Shown here: in pieces, positions 17,501 through 26,065 of the stretch | Numbering within the stretch: the stretch's first letter is position 1 | Layout: each line of letters opens with the position of its first letter | Source of the DNA: Bacteroidetes bacterium B1(2017) | GTDB taxonomy: Bacteria > Bacteroidota > Bacteroidia > UKL13-3 | Direction: 5' to 3' | Assembly (NCBI GenBank): GCA_002256395.1 | Contig: NKJG01000001.1 | Coordinates: forward strand, 620,001 to 684,000 | Length of the DNA: 64,000 nucleotides | Notes under the pieces: model-generated | Databases searched by the model: none | Seen by the model: only the letters and a program-made list of their open reading frames with translations | What the model was told of the DNA's origin: nothing | Translations under genes and position numbers: made by a program

Positions 17501-18201
17501 GAGGATTGTATGATTTGTTGTGAAGTACCATTCATAACAAGGTAACCATCACTATTTGTAAAAGTACCCGCATTAATAAAATCACCTGCAACATTTAAAG
17601 TACCCCCACTAGCCATATTCAAGGAGCCTTTACTAGAAATAATATTTACTGAACCAGAAACCGTAAGTGTTTGTGAGAAATTAAATTTAAGAGTGCCATT
17701 TGAGGTAGTTCCTAAGGTAAGATTAGCACATGTTGCACTTGAATTTACGGTTACAGTAAATGATCTTTCTATAACAACATTGTCGGAGGAAGTAGGTAGA
17801 GAGCTAGCTGCTGAACCACCAGAGGTGTTGGACCATGTTGATGTAGTATTCCAATTTCCTGTCGCTCTAGAATAAAAGGTAGCCGCTTGAGAGGGTTGGC
17901 TAAGTATTAAAAGTAGAATTAGCATAATACTAATTTGACTACCTAACTTAGCTGTATTGGTTCCAACTTTTTTTGTACCCTTCTTGAAAAATTTATTTCC
18001 ACAACAGGTACATTGATACTTATAAATGTTTGGAAACAATAACTTGAATAACGAATTTCTTTTTACTCTAATAACATCGTAATCAGAAAAACATTTACTA
18101 CAAATGTGACCTTTTCTTTCGTGAGCATCTTGTGCATTTTTTGCTAGTTCAAAAATTTGATTTGAAATAGCCATTTGAGGATTTAATTGTGCTGAATTCA
18201 T
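14584..18201 (-). CDS. Surface protein D: zinc-ribbon leader, repeat-rich T9SS-secreted protein
   Basis: This 1205-residue paralogue of A to C has an unusual N-terminus. Residues 1-80 precede the hydrophobic export segment (about 88-106, ending SQPSQA) and contain two CxxC pairs (C34/C37 and C64/C67) around RVKRNSLFKLLFP, a pattern typical of small zinc ribbons. The mature part begins ATFYSRATGNWNTTSTW, as in the paralogues. Repeats with the NVAGDFINAGTF and LIVDCGSGTL types follow, then the KRAYRLLGHPF region (about 759) and the sorting domain (about 1126, VFPNPATDFLTI ... GIYFLMI ... KFIKK). It is the most diverged member in DNA. The chosen ATG keeps the zinc ribbon; a start at the internal Met 93 would leave too short a signal peptide. 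Confidence 0.88.
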   Translation of the reverse strand: MNSAQLNPQMAISNQIFELAKNAQDAHERKGHICSKCFSDYDVIRVKRNSLFKLLFPNIYKYQCTCCGNKFFKKGTKKVGTNTAKLGSQISIMLILLLILSQPSQAATFYSRATGNWNTTSTWSNTSGGSAASSLPTSSDNVVIERSFTVTVNSSATCANLTLGTTSNGTLKFNFSQTLTVSGSVNIISSKGSLNMASGGTLNVAGDFINAGTFTNSDGYLVMNGTSQQIIQSSSVNSLIINNAAGVKISDSTSTLTVNFYLTLTNGEFNLNGKTLVLSHVNSLYRTNGTIDASASTLTFSSLFPSSIVAGFTNKNILNLNVNNSTHSFSSDTIKVTNLVHTGTPKFNTLWLTGSFSYTRSNNVVGWMDAANSTLIIGDGTTRSANFWYQILSNPLPNLIVDCGSGTLLLERTTVSAGTPIITKSIYLKSGTFNPGPYLLSFEISSNVKITQKAGRLLVSTSNYIYGTGIELTYTGNSNDTIGDEIKTGSSIAKLNLNLGDTSKTITSKQGRALSIASDLTLSTGSLALADTLNLGGNFSLAATGSAFLPGNKLVFLNGSTSQSLTKMGGANLSFTNLCIANTSSSVSLNSPITITGTLTLSSGVLDLNSKALSMASGSNLIRGNGSLSGPISAISSYNVSYIGSSNISSTPELFPTSGNINTISIALGNNSSSISTTTCSALNPLGNISITSGTLNLQGLCRIAAGKTVTVTSPASLNTGGNLVLTGHISSPASIANSSGTISGNVSVELFIPSGKRAYRLLGHPFSIAIALSTFSDDIPVTGSGGINNGFDSTSTNNPSAFSFTESLYTGTTNSGWTAFTNTNQTISQYKALRIFYRGPKSQENLLNGSNPVPDSAMITISGTVNSGTLSVPLSYTAANGLNAGWNIISNPYPSNINLGNIAASNRNSIGTFSVWNPYLGTRGAYTTHPFGSSYVLQSGAAFLVKTNSVSNFIFNESDKVSAVPAVSLLKTETEINALEISLQSDDTLLWDKWNFTLNEEAKNELDPQDGFKPFNPDVNVYSLGSDSTKFAIDVRKSVSATEPILLGFTTTSPYHFSFKFSKVDLSKKAYLLDLFTGKKVLLEKDGKYDFFTTSNQNSQGNNRFKIVFDDLSNGFESLGSQSSFNVFPNPATDFLTIETPSPLVSTNLEYSISNLEGKILLTENVSAEQTTQAKISVTNLLPGIYFLMIANTEGSHTIKFIKK

Positions 18202-18229
18202 AATTGATTTTTTAATTTATTTATGAGTA

Positions 18230-18295
18230 CAAAGCACCAGAAACCCCATATTTTGATTCATAGATGAAATCCGATTCTCACTAGAAATTTATCTA
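18230..18295 (-). promoter_or_regulatory. Promoter and operator-like sites of gene D
   Basis: The presumed -7 TTTG (complement CAAA at 18230-18233) lies 29 bases from the ATG. A degenerate site TAGATGAAATCCGAT starts at 18261, exactly 31 bp away, and TAGAAATTTATCTA (18282-18295, one mismatch to the 14-mer) starts 21 bp further. The spacing equals that of A, B and C although the surrounding sequence does not match them. The third site is absent at the expected position. Confidence 0.5.
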
Positions 18296-18361
18296 TTCCA
18301 AAAACCCAATTAAATACCGTTTTCGTTTATTTATATATCTTTTTCGACAATTTTGTTCAAA

Positions 18362-18405
18362 AATATCTATAGCACCCCAAAAGCATTTATAGAAATTTTA
18401 TCGCT
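18362..18405. promoter_or_regulatory. Additional TAGAT-type sites in the D-pepP intergenic region
   Basis: AAATATCTATAG (18362-18373) is the complement of the CTATAGATATTT form of the site, and TAGAAATTTTATCGCT (18390-18405) resembles the TAGATATTTTATCGAG sites of A to C. They lie about 70-110 bp upstream of the D-proximal sites and about 170 bp before the aminopeptidase gene. The remainder of 18202-18574 shows only A/T-rich DNA and no gene. Confidence 0.4.
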
Positions 18406-18574
18406 ATTAGGTGAAAAAAGTTGATTTAAGGGAAACATATTTCAAAAATTCTAGAACAGTTGGTATTCGTTTCGAATGTTAAATTCAACGAAAATTAACT
18501 CCATTTTGGAGTGTAGCTTGAAATGCACTTCTTTCTAAATATTTCATTAGATTGCATGCCTAATAAGTTCTAAA

Positions 18575-19876
18575 ATGAGATACAGCACCAAATACCAACC
18601 TATTGAAAACAGTTTGTTTATTGAAAATAGAAAGAAGTTTTTAGCTAATATTAAACCCAATAGTATTGCCATTTTTCATTCCAATGAAGAACATCCTTGG
18701 AATGGAGATGCTACTCATGCTTTCAAACAAAATTCGGATTTGTTTTGGCTAACGGGAGTAGACCAAGAAGATACCATATTAGTGCTATCTCCAAATTGCC
18801 CTGTACTTGAATATCGCGAGGCATTGTTTATTAAACGCACTAGCGATATGATGATTGTATGGAATGGGTACAAACTTACCTTACAAGAGGCCACTGAAGT
18901 GAGCGGAATAAGCAATGTGTTTTGGTATGATGAATTTGAAATTAAAATGCATTCAGCCATTAATTATGCTCAAAATATTTATCTCAATTTAAATGAAAAT
19001 GATAGGGCTGTAATTAGCACGCCCTATAAAGATTTACGCTTTGCGAAAGAAATAAAAGAACGCTATCCATTGCATGAATATGAGCGTGCTGCACCAATAT
19101 TACAACGTTTACGATCAATAAAATCTGACATAGAATTAGATTTAATGAAGATTGCCGTTAGTATTAGCGAAAAAATGATTAGGCGTGTGGCTAAGTTTGT
19201 AAAGCCTGGTGTTTGGGAATATGAAATTGAAGCAGAAGTAATACATGAATATTTGCGTAACCGTGCTCGTGGTCATTCGTTTAATCCAATAGTAGCATCG
19301 GGAGCAAACTCTTGCATATTGCATTATGTTGATAATAATCAACAGTGTAAAGATGGCGATTTGTTGTTATTGGATAGTGGTGCAGATTATGCAAACTATG
19401 CGAGTGATATGACCCGAACCTTACCTGTGAATGGACGGTTTACTAAACGCCAAAAAGATGTGTACAATGCAGTATTGCGTGTAATGAAAGCCGCAAAGCA
19501 ATTACTGAAACCTGGAACATTATTAATGGAATACCACGTACAAGTTGGCGAACTAATGGAAAAAGAACTTGTAGATTTGGGTCTAATTACCCTCAACGAC
19601 ATCAAAAATCAAAATCCAAAATGGCCAGCCTATAAAAAATATTTTATGCATGGCACAAGTCATTTCTTAGGCATAGATGTACACGATGTTGGTATGCGGT
19701 ATGAACCTATGCAAGCAGGCATGACTTTTAGTTGTGAACCGGGAATATATATAGCAGAAGAATCTATTGGGATTCGTTTAGAAAATGAAATATTAATTAC
19801 CTCTAAAGGTTGTATAGATTTAATGGAACATATTCCACTTGAAACCGAAGCAATTGAAGATTTAATGCATTCTTAA
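18575..19876 (+). CDS. pepP: Aminopeptidase P family protein (Xaa-Pro aminopeptidase)
   Basis: A 433-residue M24B metallopeptidase that removes N-terminal residues preceding proline. An N-terminal AMP_N domain (1-150) is followed by the pita-bread catalytic domain with all expected metal ligands: D267 (LLLDSGADY), D278 (SDMTRT), H363 (HGTSHFLG), E388 (CEPGIYI) and E403 (RLENEILI). H370 in the IDVHDVG motif is the usual second catalytic histidine. It has no signal peptide and should be cytosolic. The next gene starts with GTG immediately after its TAA stop, so the two are translationally linked. The length is normal for the family. Confidence 0.95.
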   Translation: MRYSTKYQPIENSLFIENRKKFLANIKPNSIAIFHSNEEHPWNGDATHAFKQNSDLFWLTGVDQEDTILVLSPNCPVLEYREALFIKRTSDMMIVWNGYKLTLQEATEVSGISNVFWYDEFEIKMHSAINYAQNIYLNLNENDRAVISTPYKDLRFAKEIKERYPLHEYERAAPILQRLRSIKSDIELDLMKIAVSISEKMIRRVAKFVKPGVWEYEIEAEVIHEYLRNRARGHSFNPIVASGANSCILHYVDNNQQCKDGDLLLLDSGADYANYASDMTRTLPVNGRFTKRQKDVYNAVLRVMKAAKQLLKPGTLLMEYHVQVGELMEKELVDLGLITLNDIKNQNPKWPAYKKYFMHGTSHFLGIDVHDVGMRYEPMQAGMTFSCEPGIYIAEESIGIRLENEILITSKGCIDLMEHIPLETEAIEDLMHS

Positions 19877-20527
19877 GTGATAGATACTTTATTATTTGAT
19901 ATGGATGGGCTTTTGGTAGACTCTGAGCCCTATTGGAAGATTGCAGAAAAAAAAGTTTTTGGCGCCTTGGGCTTGAAACTAGACGATGAGCTTTTAAGAC
20001 AGGTAATGGGATTTAGACTTTCTGAAGTGGTGCAATATTGGTATCGTTATCAACCATGGCCTAATCCAAATTTTGAACAAACGGAATTGGATATTATGGA
20101 CTGCATGGAGGAATTTATGCGTGAAAATGCAAAACCGCTTCCAGGTGTTATGAATACCCTGCATTTGGCAAAAGAAAAAGGATTTAAAATGGCCCTAGCA
20201 TCTTCTTCCTCCATGCGATTAATTAAAGCGGTGGTTGAAACATTACATATAGAAATGTATTTTAGTGTTCTTTGTTCGGCAGAATTTGAACCCTATGGCA
20301 AACCACACCCCGCCATATTTATTACTGCAGCAGAAAAACTTGGTTCGAACCCACAGAATTGCTTGGTGCTTGAGGACAGTGTAAATGGAGTGATTGCTGC
20401 CAAGGCTGCGCGTATGCTCTGTTTAGCGGTTCCTGAGGCTGAAAAATTTGATGATCCGAGATTTTCTATTGCTGATTTTAAGGCCAAAACTCTGGAAGAA
20501 TTTCCTGAGATTTTGAATAAATTGTAA
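19877..20527 (+). CDS. hxpB: HAD-family phosphatase, HxpB-like
   Basis: A 216-residue HAD phosphatase starting at GTG 19877, directly after the stop of the aminopeptidase gene. Motif I FDMDGLLVDSEP (D8, D10), motif II LASSSS, the KPHP lysine (motif III) and motif IV LEDSVNG are all present, with the alpha-helical cap between motifs I and II as in beta-phosphoglucomutase-like enzymes. The VVQYWYRYQPW stretch and the EDSVNGVIAAKAARM region resemble the E. coli hexitol phosphatase / 2-deoxyglucose-6-phosphatase HxpB (YniC). I infer a sugar-phosphate phosphatase; the substrate is not certain. Confidence 0.85.
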   Translation: MIDTLLFDMDGLLVDSEPYWKIAEKKVFGALGLKLDDELLRQVMGFRLSEVVQYWYRYQPWPNPNFEQTELDIMDCMEEFMRENAKPLPGVMNTLHLAKEKGFKMALASSSSMRLIKAVVETLHIEMYFSVLCSAEFEPYGKPHPAIFITAAEKLGSNPQNCLVLEDSVNGVIAAKAARMLCLAVPEAEKFDDPRFSIADFKAKTLEEFPEILNKL

Positions 20528-20590
20528 CTTGCAAAACCTAGTAGCCAAACATTTTATCTACTCAAATAAAACAAATTAATTACTAGACAA

Positions 20591-21184
20591 ATGAACACTA
20601 TGCTTTTTTACCAGGCATTGGCAGATAGCCTACCAGATATGGTTTGGGGCTTTGATGAAAACTACATATTACGAGTTGCAAACCCAGCCTTTTTTGATAT
20701 GCGAAGAGGCCTATACAATTCCAACTTAAAAATAGGTGATAGTTTGTTTAGTGATGTTCCTGAGGAGGTAAAAAATAGGTGGCAACCATTATATAATAGA
20801 GGCCTAAAAGGCGAACGATTTATGATGGATGATATTCGTATCATTAAAGGGGTAAGCACAATGGTTAGATTGAGCTTAAACCCTGTTTTCAATGAAGTTG
20901 GCGAACCTTGTGGATGCCTTGGAATTACCTATGATATTACAAGAGAAGCTGAATTGGATTTAGAATTGAGAAACGTTCAATCTAAATGTAAACTTATTCA
21001 TGATTTAAATAAATTACAAATTCAGCCAAGCTTAAGTAAGTTTTTTGCCTTAACAGAACAATTAAACCAAACAAGTCACTTTTCTATTGACGATAGAGAA
21101 GCAATGATGTTTATGCTAAACCAAGAACTTAGTCATTTAAGCGTCGTTTTAAATGAGCTAAATAAATCCCTTTCGGGTGACTAG
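20591..21184 (+). CDS. PAS-domain protein with degenerate kinase-like tail
   Basis: This 197-residue protein has a PAS sensor domain at about 5-125 (SLPDMVWGFDENYILRVANPAF ... GCLGITYDIT). A helical tail follows, with IHDLNKLQIQPSLSKFFALTEQLN, which looks like the dimerisation helix of a histidine kinase (compare HDLRSPL). The H and D are retained, but the kinase ATPase domain is absent. There is no transmembrane segment. It may sense a ligand or redox state and act through protein contacts, or it may be the remnant of a PAS histidine kinase. It stands alone, ending one base before the convergent threonine dehydrogenase gene. Confidence 0.8.
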   Translation: MNTMLFYQALADSLPDMVWGFDENYILRVANPAFFDMRRGLYNSNLKIGDSLFSDVPEEVKNRWQPLYNRGLKGERFMMDDIRIIKGVSTMVRLSLNPVFNEVGEPCGCLGITYDITREAELDLELRNVQSKCKLIHDLNKLQIQPSLSKFFALTEQLNQTSHFSIDDREAMMFMLNQELSHLSVVLNELNKSLSGD

Positions 21185-21185
21185 T

Positions 21186-22118
21186 TTATCTTAAATTATC
21201 TAGCATAACTTGGGTCATAGCGTCCAAATCAAACTCAGGTTTCCAGCCCCAATCTTTTCTTGCTTCGCTATCATTAATACTTTGCGGCCAACTATCTGCA
21301 ATTGCTTGTCTAAAATCTACATTATAACTTATGGTAAATTCTGGAATATGCTTGCGAATGCTTGCAGCAATTTCTTCAGGATTAAAACTAATACCAGCTA
21401 CATTATAACTGCTTCTAATTTTAACACTTTCTGCTGGAGCCTCCATTAATTCAATTGTAGCTCTAATAGCGTCTGGCATATACATCATTGGTAAAGTTGT
21501 TTGAGCATTTAAAAAACACTCATAACTTTTTTGCTTAAGAGCTTGATGATAGATATGTACAGCATAATCTGTTGTACCGCCTCCAGGAGCACTCTTCCAT
21601 CCAATTAATCCTGGATATCTAATACTACGAACATCTACTCCATATTTCTGATGATAATACTCACAATAACGCTCTCCAGCTTGCTTGCTAATTCCATATA
21701 TGGTATTAGGCTCCATGACGGTATATTGAGGAGTATTTAATCTAGGTGTGGTTGGACCAAAAACGGCAATTGAACTTGGCCAGTAAATTTTCTTAAGAAT
21801 TCCTTCCTTGGCCATATCCAAAATATGAAAGAGTCCATTCATATTTAAATCCCAGGCAAACTTTGGATTCTTTTCGGCAGTTGCACTTAATAACGCCGCC
21901 AATAAATATACCTGAGTTATTTTATGTTTTTTAACAACCTCATATACTCTATCCTTATCTAAAATATCGAGCACTTCAAATGGCTCAATTTGATTTTCCA
22001 TTTGGCGCACATCGCTGCACACTACATTATCTGAACCATAATTCTTTCTAAGATTTTCTGCTAGCTCTAGACCAATTTGGCCGTTTGAACCAATGATAAG
22101 TATTTTTTCCGTTGACAT
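21186..22118 (-). CDS. L-threonine 3-dehydrogenase, epimerase-type
   Basis: A 310-residue short-chain dehydrogenase of the extended (GalE-like) type. It has an NAD-binding GSNGQIG at residues 10-16, catalytic Tyr141/Lys145 (YGISK) and Ser115-116. The segments SSIAVFGPTTP, GLIGWKSAPGGGTTDYAV and LPMMYMPDAIRAT match the Bacteroidota L-threonine dehydrogenases that oxidise threonine to 2-amino-3-ketobutyrate, unlike the zinc-dependent enterobacterial Tdh. It probably feeds threonine into glycine and acetyl-CoA. No kbl (2-amino-3-ketobutyrate CoA ligase) gene is adjacent. Confidence 0.88.
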   Translation of the reverse strand: MSTEKILIIGSNGQIGLELAENLRKNYGSDNVVCSDVRQMENQIEPFEVLDILDKDRVYEVVKKHKITQVYLLAALLSATAEKNPKFAWDLNMNGLFHILDMAKEGILKKIYWPSSIAVFGPTTPRLNTPQYTVMEPNTIYGISKQAGERYCEYYHQKYGVDVRSIRYPGLIGWKSAPGGGTTDYAVHIYHQALKQKSYECFLNAQTTLPMMYMPDAIRATIELMEAPAESVKIRSSYNVAGISFNPEEIAASIRKHIPEFTISYNVDFRQAIADSWPQSINDSEARKDWGWKPEFDLDAMTQVMLDNLR

Positions 22119-22156
22119 GGTTTGTTTGAAAGCTTCGAAATTAAAAAAAACTTTGA

Positions 22157-23803
22157 TTATTCGGTTTTTCTTTTCCTATAAAGAGCTCCTAATCCTCCAG
22201 TAAACTTATTAGCAGAAGTATCCGTTTCTGGAATGTAGGTTTGTTTTTGTAAATCCAGACCAACATCTGTGAGCCTATACTGAAAAGATTTCGCCCATCC
22301 GGGGTAAAATTCTATTTTGCCATTACTAGTCGCTACTTCATTTAGTTGTTCTTTTAATTCAGAAGTATGAACATACGATTTAACAATATTTTGGTTCAGC
22401 AAGGTTAAATTATTAAGGAGCAATCCAACGGCTAATACAAAACCTGGCCCCTGCCATTTAACCCGTTGCAAAACCAACAAAACCAGAATCACTAAAAAAA
22501 TCCAAAATTGTGGAACGTACCTCATAACCCATGCCTCCGGGTTAATAAAAGTGGCAATTAATAAAACAGAGAGTATAAACACAGCATTTTTCCTCTCCTT
22601 CCCTTTTAATTCAAAAAGCACCCATAACCCAAGTGGAAAAAGAAGCAAAAAAACTTCTGGCGTAAAAGGTCCAAATCCTGCTAAATCGGGAACACCATAG
22701 TCATAGGTATAAAGTGGAACATGTGAAAACAGTGTTTTTAGGTCACTTGTTTCGGGATTTCTTGCCCATTTTGGTTCGGCATAAAAGCTTCTAAAAAAGC
22801 GTTCAAAACGATTTGTATTTAAAAAATTAGCGGGGTAGTTCTCTTCTTTCTTAAACACTTTTTCCGTTCCTTCTGATAATGGATATAAGGGATGCCCCAT
22901 TCGTATAAGGTTACTCATATATGGATTCCAACCTAAAACGCCAAAAGTAAAAACACCCCAAAACAAAGCAATGGTTAACATCTTCTGCCATTTATAAGCT
23001 TTGGTAAACCATAAAAAACCTAAAAATGCACCCACATAAAGTATGGCATAAAAGGCGGATGGAAACTTAATATTTGCCAATAATGCAAAGGCCAACAATG
23101 CAAGAAAACCTTTCACCCAACCGCCCTCAACTACTTGGTAAATGGCAAATGCCATTCCTAAAAAAGTTAGTGAACTCACCTGACCATCCACATAAAAACT
23201 GCCAAGATTTAAGATTTGAATAGGATTACTAGCAATTAAAAAGGCTAAAATCCATGAGAGTAAAGCAGATAATTTAAAAATTGCCCTACCCATATGCTGT
23301 GCAACAAATAAACAACTGATTATTAGTTGAAGGTTAGCGGCTTTTCCCATTTCAACATTGCCTGTTACCTTTGCAACTAAGGCAGCATAAATCCATGGAA
23401 CTTTAGGAAAGTGATTAAGATATTTGCTGCAATAGGAAGTTTCTTCTTCACTCAGCATTTTATAACTGGGATTCCAGCCATTTTTCAACAAATGAACAGC
23501 ATCTAAATGATACCAAGTGCCATCAAAAGAGGTGTCGTAAATTGAGCCAGCAAAAAGGAGACACAATAGAAATAATCCAAGACTAATCAGAAAATTAATT
23601 CCAAATTGCCTCTTTTGCGAAATTCCAAAATAATTGCGATGAAAAACCCAACTAAACGAAATAAAAATTAAAAGGCTTAAGGCAAATTGCCAGGACGAAA
23701 TTGGCATATTCAATAGCAGGCATAATTGCGGTGCAAATACCAAACTTACATACCATAAAAACAGCATGATACCTATGGCGTAAAGTCTTTGAGTTAAAGT
23801 CAT
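22157..23803 (-). CDS. Polytopic membrane protein, GT-C glycosyltransferase-like
   Basis: From the ATG at 23803 (the frame is open to a TTG at 23830) this is a 548-residue protein with about a dozen hydrophobic helices. An early extracytoplasmic loop carries SFDGTWYHLDAVHLL. GT-C fold glycosyltransferases use an acidic residue in this first loop to bind polyprenyl-phosphate sugars. A short soluble C-terminus follows. It is divergent from a sugar-epimerase/glycosyltransferase operon, and a second protein of similar build is at 26807-28420. I infer transfer of a lipid-linked sugar on the periplasmic side of the inner membrane; no specific family is certain. Confidence 0.65.
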   Translation of the reverse strand: MTLTQRLYAIGIMLFLWYVSLVFAPQLCLLLNMPISSWQFALSLLIFISFSWVFHRNYFGISQKRQFGINFLISLGLFLLCLLFAGSIYDTSFDGTWYHLDAVHLLKNGWNPSYKMLSEEETSYCSKYLNHFPKVPWIYAALVAKVTGNVEMGKAANLQLIISCLFVAQHMGRAIFKLSALLSWILAFLIASNPIQILNLGSFYVDGQVSSLTFLGMAFAIYQVVEGGWVKGFLALLAFALLANIKFPSAFYAILYVGAFLGFLWFTKAYKWQKMLTIALFWGVFTFGVLGWNPYMSNLIRMGHPLYPLSEGTEKVFKKEENYPANFLNTNRFERFFRSFYAEPKWARNPETSDLKTLFSHVPLYTYDYGVPDLAGFGPFTPEVFLLLFPLGLWVLFELKGKERKNAVFILSVLLIATFINPEAWVMRYVPQFWIFLVILVLLVLQRVKWQGPGFVLAVGLLLNNLTLLNQNIVKSYVHTSELKEQLNEVATSNGKIEFYPGWAKSFQYRLTDVGLDLQKQTYIPETDTSANKFTGGLGALYRKRKTE

Positions 23804-23884
23804 CGGTTCTAAAGAAAGGACAAGTAACAAAAAATCACATGGAATTCATAACAATTCCCTAAAATTGCGCATCTTATCATTTAC

Positions 23885-24958
23885 ATGGGAAAACAGATTT
23901 TAATTACGGGAGGTGCTGGTTTTGTTGGCTCTACGCTTTCAATTGGACTAAAAAATCGCTATCCAAGCTACCAAATTATTGCACTTGACAACCTACGTAG
24001 GCGAGGTTCAGAATTAAATATTCCTCGTTTAAAAGAAGCAGAAGTAGAATTTATTCATGGAGATATTAGAAATCCAGAAGACCTAGTTGGATTCGAAAAT
24101 CTAGATATAATCATTGATGCCTCAGCAGATCCGAGTGTGCTTTCGGGAATAAATTCACCCGTAATGCCACTCATTCAATCAAATTTAAATGGCACTGTAA
24201 ATTGCCTTGAATTGGCTCAAAAAACAGGCGCTGCATTTATTTTTCTTTCAACTAGTCGAATTTATCCAATTAAGAATTTAGAATCTGCTGCCTGGGAGGA
24301 ACAAGAAACTCGATTTGTTTGGAAAGACCAACAAAGTTTAAGAGGGATTTCTTCAAAGGGAGTTCAAGAAGATTTTCCTCTTGAAGGAAGCCGAAGTTTT
24401 TATGGAAGCACCAAACTTGCCTCCGAATTGTTAATCACCGAATACAATGAGCTAAAAGGTCTAAAAACCATAATTAATCGTTGCGGTGTAATTAGCGGTC
24501 CATGGCAAATGGGAAAAGTAGACCAAGGAGTTTTGGTTTTATGGCTGGCTAGACACTTTTTTAAAGGTAGTTTGGCATATATTGGATATGGCGGTACCGG
24601 GAAACAAATGCGCGATGTTATGCATTCAGATGATTTGCTTGAATTAATAGACCAACAAATTCATCATTTGGATTTATATAATAATCAAACGATAAACGTG
24701 GGCGGTGGATTAGATTGTAGCTTTAGTTTACAAGAACTTACCAAACTTTGCCAAGAAATAACAGGGAATAGCATTCAAATTAAACCTATCACTGAAAATA
24801 GAACAGCAGATGTGCGCATATATGTAAGTGATTGTACCAAACTAAACGCCCTAAATAATGGGGCCTGGAAGCCTAAAAAAACCATGGCAGACTTGGTATC
24901 AGATACCTTTGATTGGATGAAAATTAACGAGAAAAATTTAAAGAACATCTTAAGTTAA
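23885..24958 (+). CDS. NAD-dependent sugar-nucleotide epimerase/dehydratase (1)
   Basis: A 357-residue extended short-chain dehydrogenase. GGAGFVGS at 9-16 binds NAD, Ser122/Ser124 lie in FLSTSRIYP, and Tyr173 and Lys177 form the YxxxK site (FYGSTK). The [12 protein letters not shown] and FIHGDIRN segments resemble CDP-paratose/tyvelose 2-epimerases, suggesting inversion or modification of a nucleotide-activated sugar. The next gene, a related epimerase, starts 4 bases downstream, and a glycosyltransferase follows, so the three form an operon. Confidence 0.88.
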   Translation: MGKQILITGGAGFVGSTLSIGLKNRYPSYQIIALDNLRRRGSELNIPRLKEAEVEFIHGDIRNPEDLVGFENLDIIIDASADPSVLSGINSPVMPLIQSNLNGTVNCLELAQKTGAAFIFLSTSRIYPIKNLESAAWEEQETRFVWKDQQSLRGISSKGVQEDFPLEGSRSFYGSTKLASELLITEYNELKGLKTIINRCGVISGPWQMGKVDQGVLVLWLARHFFKGSLAYIGYGGTGKQMRDVMHSDDLLELIDQQIHHLDLYNNQTINVGGGLDCSFSLQELTKLCQEITGNSIQIKPITENRTADVRIYVSDCTKLNALNNGAWKPKKTMADLVSDTFDWMKINEKNLKNILS

Positions 24959-24962
24959 AAGA

Positions 24963-26039
24963 ATGAATATTGCAGTAATAACAGGTAGTAGCGGACTTAT
25001 TGGTGGTGAATCAGTGGAGTTTTTTACTAAAAAATTTGATTTAGTAATTGGTATAGACAATAATTTACGCTCCTACTTTTTTGGCGCCGATGGCTCAACC
25101 ATCTGGAATAAAAATAGATTAGAGGAAAAATATGCCAACTTTAAGTCGTACGACATTGACATTAGAAACTATTCTGAACTAGAAAAAGTATTTTTAGAAT
25201 ATGGCAAGGACATTAAATTAATTGTTCATGCAGCCGCACAACCAAGCCACGATTGGGCCGCCAAGGAACCCTTAACAGATTTTGGAGTAAACGCTGTTGG
25301 CACCCTTAATATGCTTGAACTAACAAGATTAAACTGCATAGAGGCCGTTTTTATTTTTACTTCCACAAACAAAGTTTATGGCGATACGCCCAACTTATTG
25401 CCTTTAGTTGAACTAGAAAAACGCTGGGAAATTGACGAAAGCCATGCCTTTTTCAAAAGAGGTATTGATGAAAGCATGAGCATTGACCAAACAAAACATA
25501 GTGTATTTGGTGCTAGCAAAGTTGCGGCAGATGTGATGGTTCAAGAATATGGTCGCTATTTTGGCATGAAAACAGGTGTTTTTAGAGGAGGCTGCTTAAC
25601 AGGCCCAAACCATAGTGGCGCGCAATTACATGGATTTTTGGCCTACCTTATGAAATGTGCCATTTCTGGCAACCACTATACTATTTTTGGTTACCAAGGA
25701 AAACAGGTTAGAGATAATATTCATAGTTCTGATTTGGTCAATATGTTTTGGGAATATTATCAAAACCCAAGAATGGGCGAAGTGTATAATGCTGGAGGAG
25801 GCCGTTTTGCAAATTGCAGCATGTTAGAAGCAATTGATTGGTGCGAGAAAATTAGTGGCAAAAAAATGAGCTACAGCTACTCTGAAACCAATCGTATTGG
25901 CGATCATATTTGGTATATAAGTGATGTAAACAAATTCAAAGATCATTACCCAAATTGGAATTGGAAATACAATTTGGAAGCCACTTTGGTTGAAATGCAT
26001 GATAGGATGAATGAGCGTATGATTGTAAAAGATTGCTAA
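24963..26039 (+). CDS. NAD-dependent sugar-nucleotide epimerase/dehydratase (2), Phe at catalytic Tyr
   Basis: A 358-residue relative of the preceding epimerase. The NAD site GSSGLIGG is at 8-15, Thr133/Ser134 lie in FTSTNKVYG, and the glycine-rich substrate region is [11 protein letters not shown]. At the catalytic YxxxK position the protein has Phe182 (VFGASK) with Lys186 retained. From memory this Phe is usual in a Bacteroidota/Cyanobacteria-type subfamily of CDP-tyvelose-epimerase-like proteins, so it is probably not a disabling mutation but implies a changed mechanism. Co-transcribed with the preceding epimerase and the following glycosyltransferase. Confidence 0.85.
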   Translation: MNIAVITGSSGLIGGESVEFFTKKFDLVIGIDNNLRSYFFGADGSTIWNKNRLEEKYANFKSYDIDIRNYSELEKVFLEYGKDIKLIVHAAAQPSHDWAAKEPLTDFGVNAVGTLNMLELTRLNCIEAVFIFTSTNKVYGDTPNLLPLVELEKRWEIDESHAFFKRGIDESMSIDQTKHSVFGASKVAADVMVQEYGRYFGMKTGVFRGGCLTGPNHSGAQLHGFLAYLMKCAISGNHYTIFGYQGKQVRDNIHSSDLVNMFWEYYQNPRMGEVYNAGGGRFANCSMLEAIDWCEKISGKKMSYSYSETNRIGDHIWYISDVNKFKDHYPNWNWKYNLEATLVEMHDRMNERMIVKDC

Positions 26040-26065
26040 AAAATTTAAACGCAAATCAATAGAAC

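Noticed and set aside
2751..18201. Repeat-rich cluster considered as a prophage tail or a polymorphic toxin locus
   Set aside because: There is no integrase, phage structural gene, RHS core, toxin end or immunity gene; each large protein has a signal peptide and a T9SS sorting domain.
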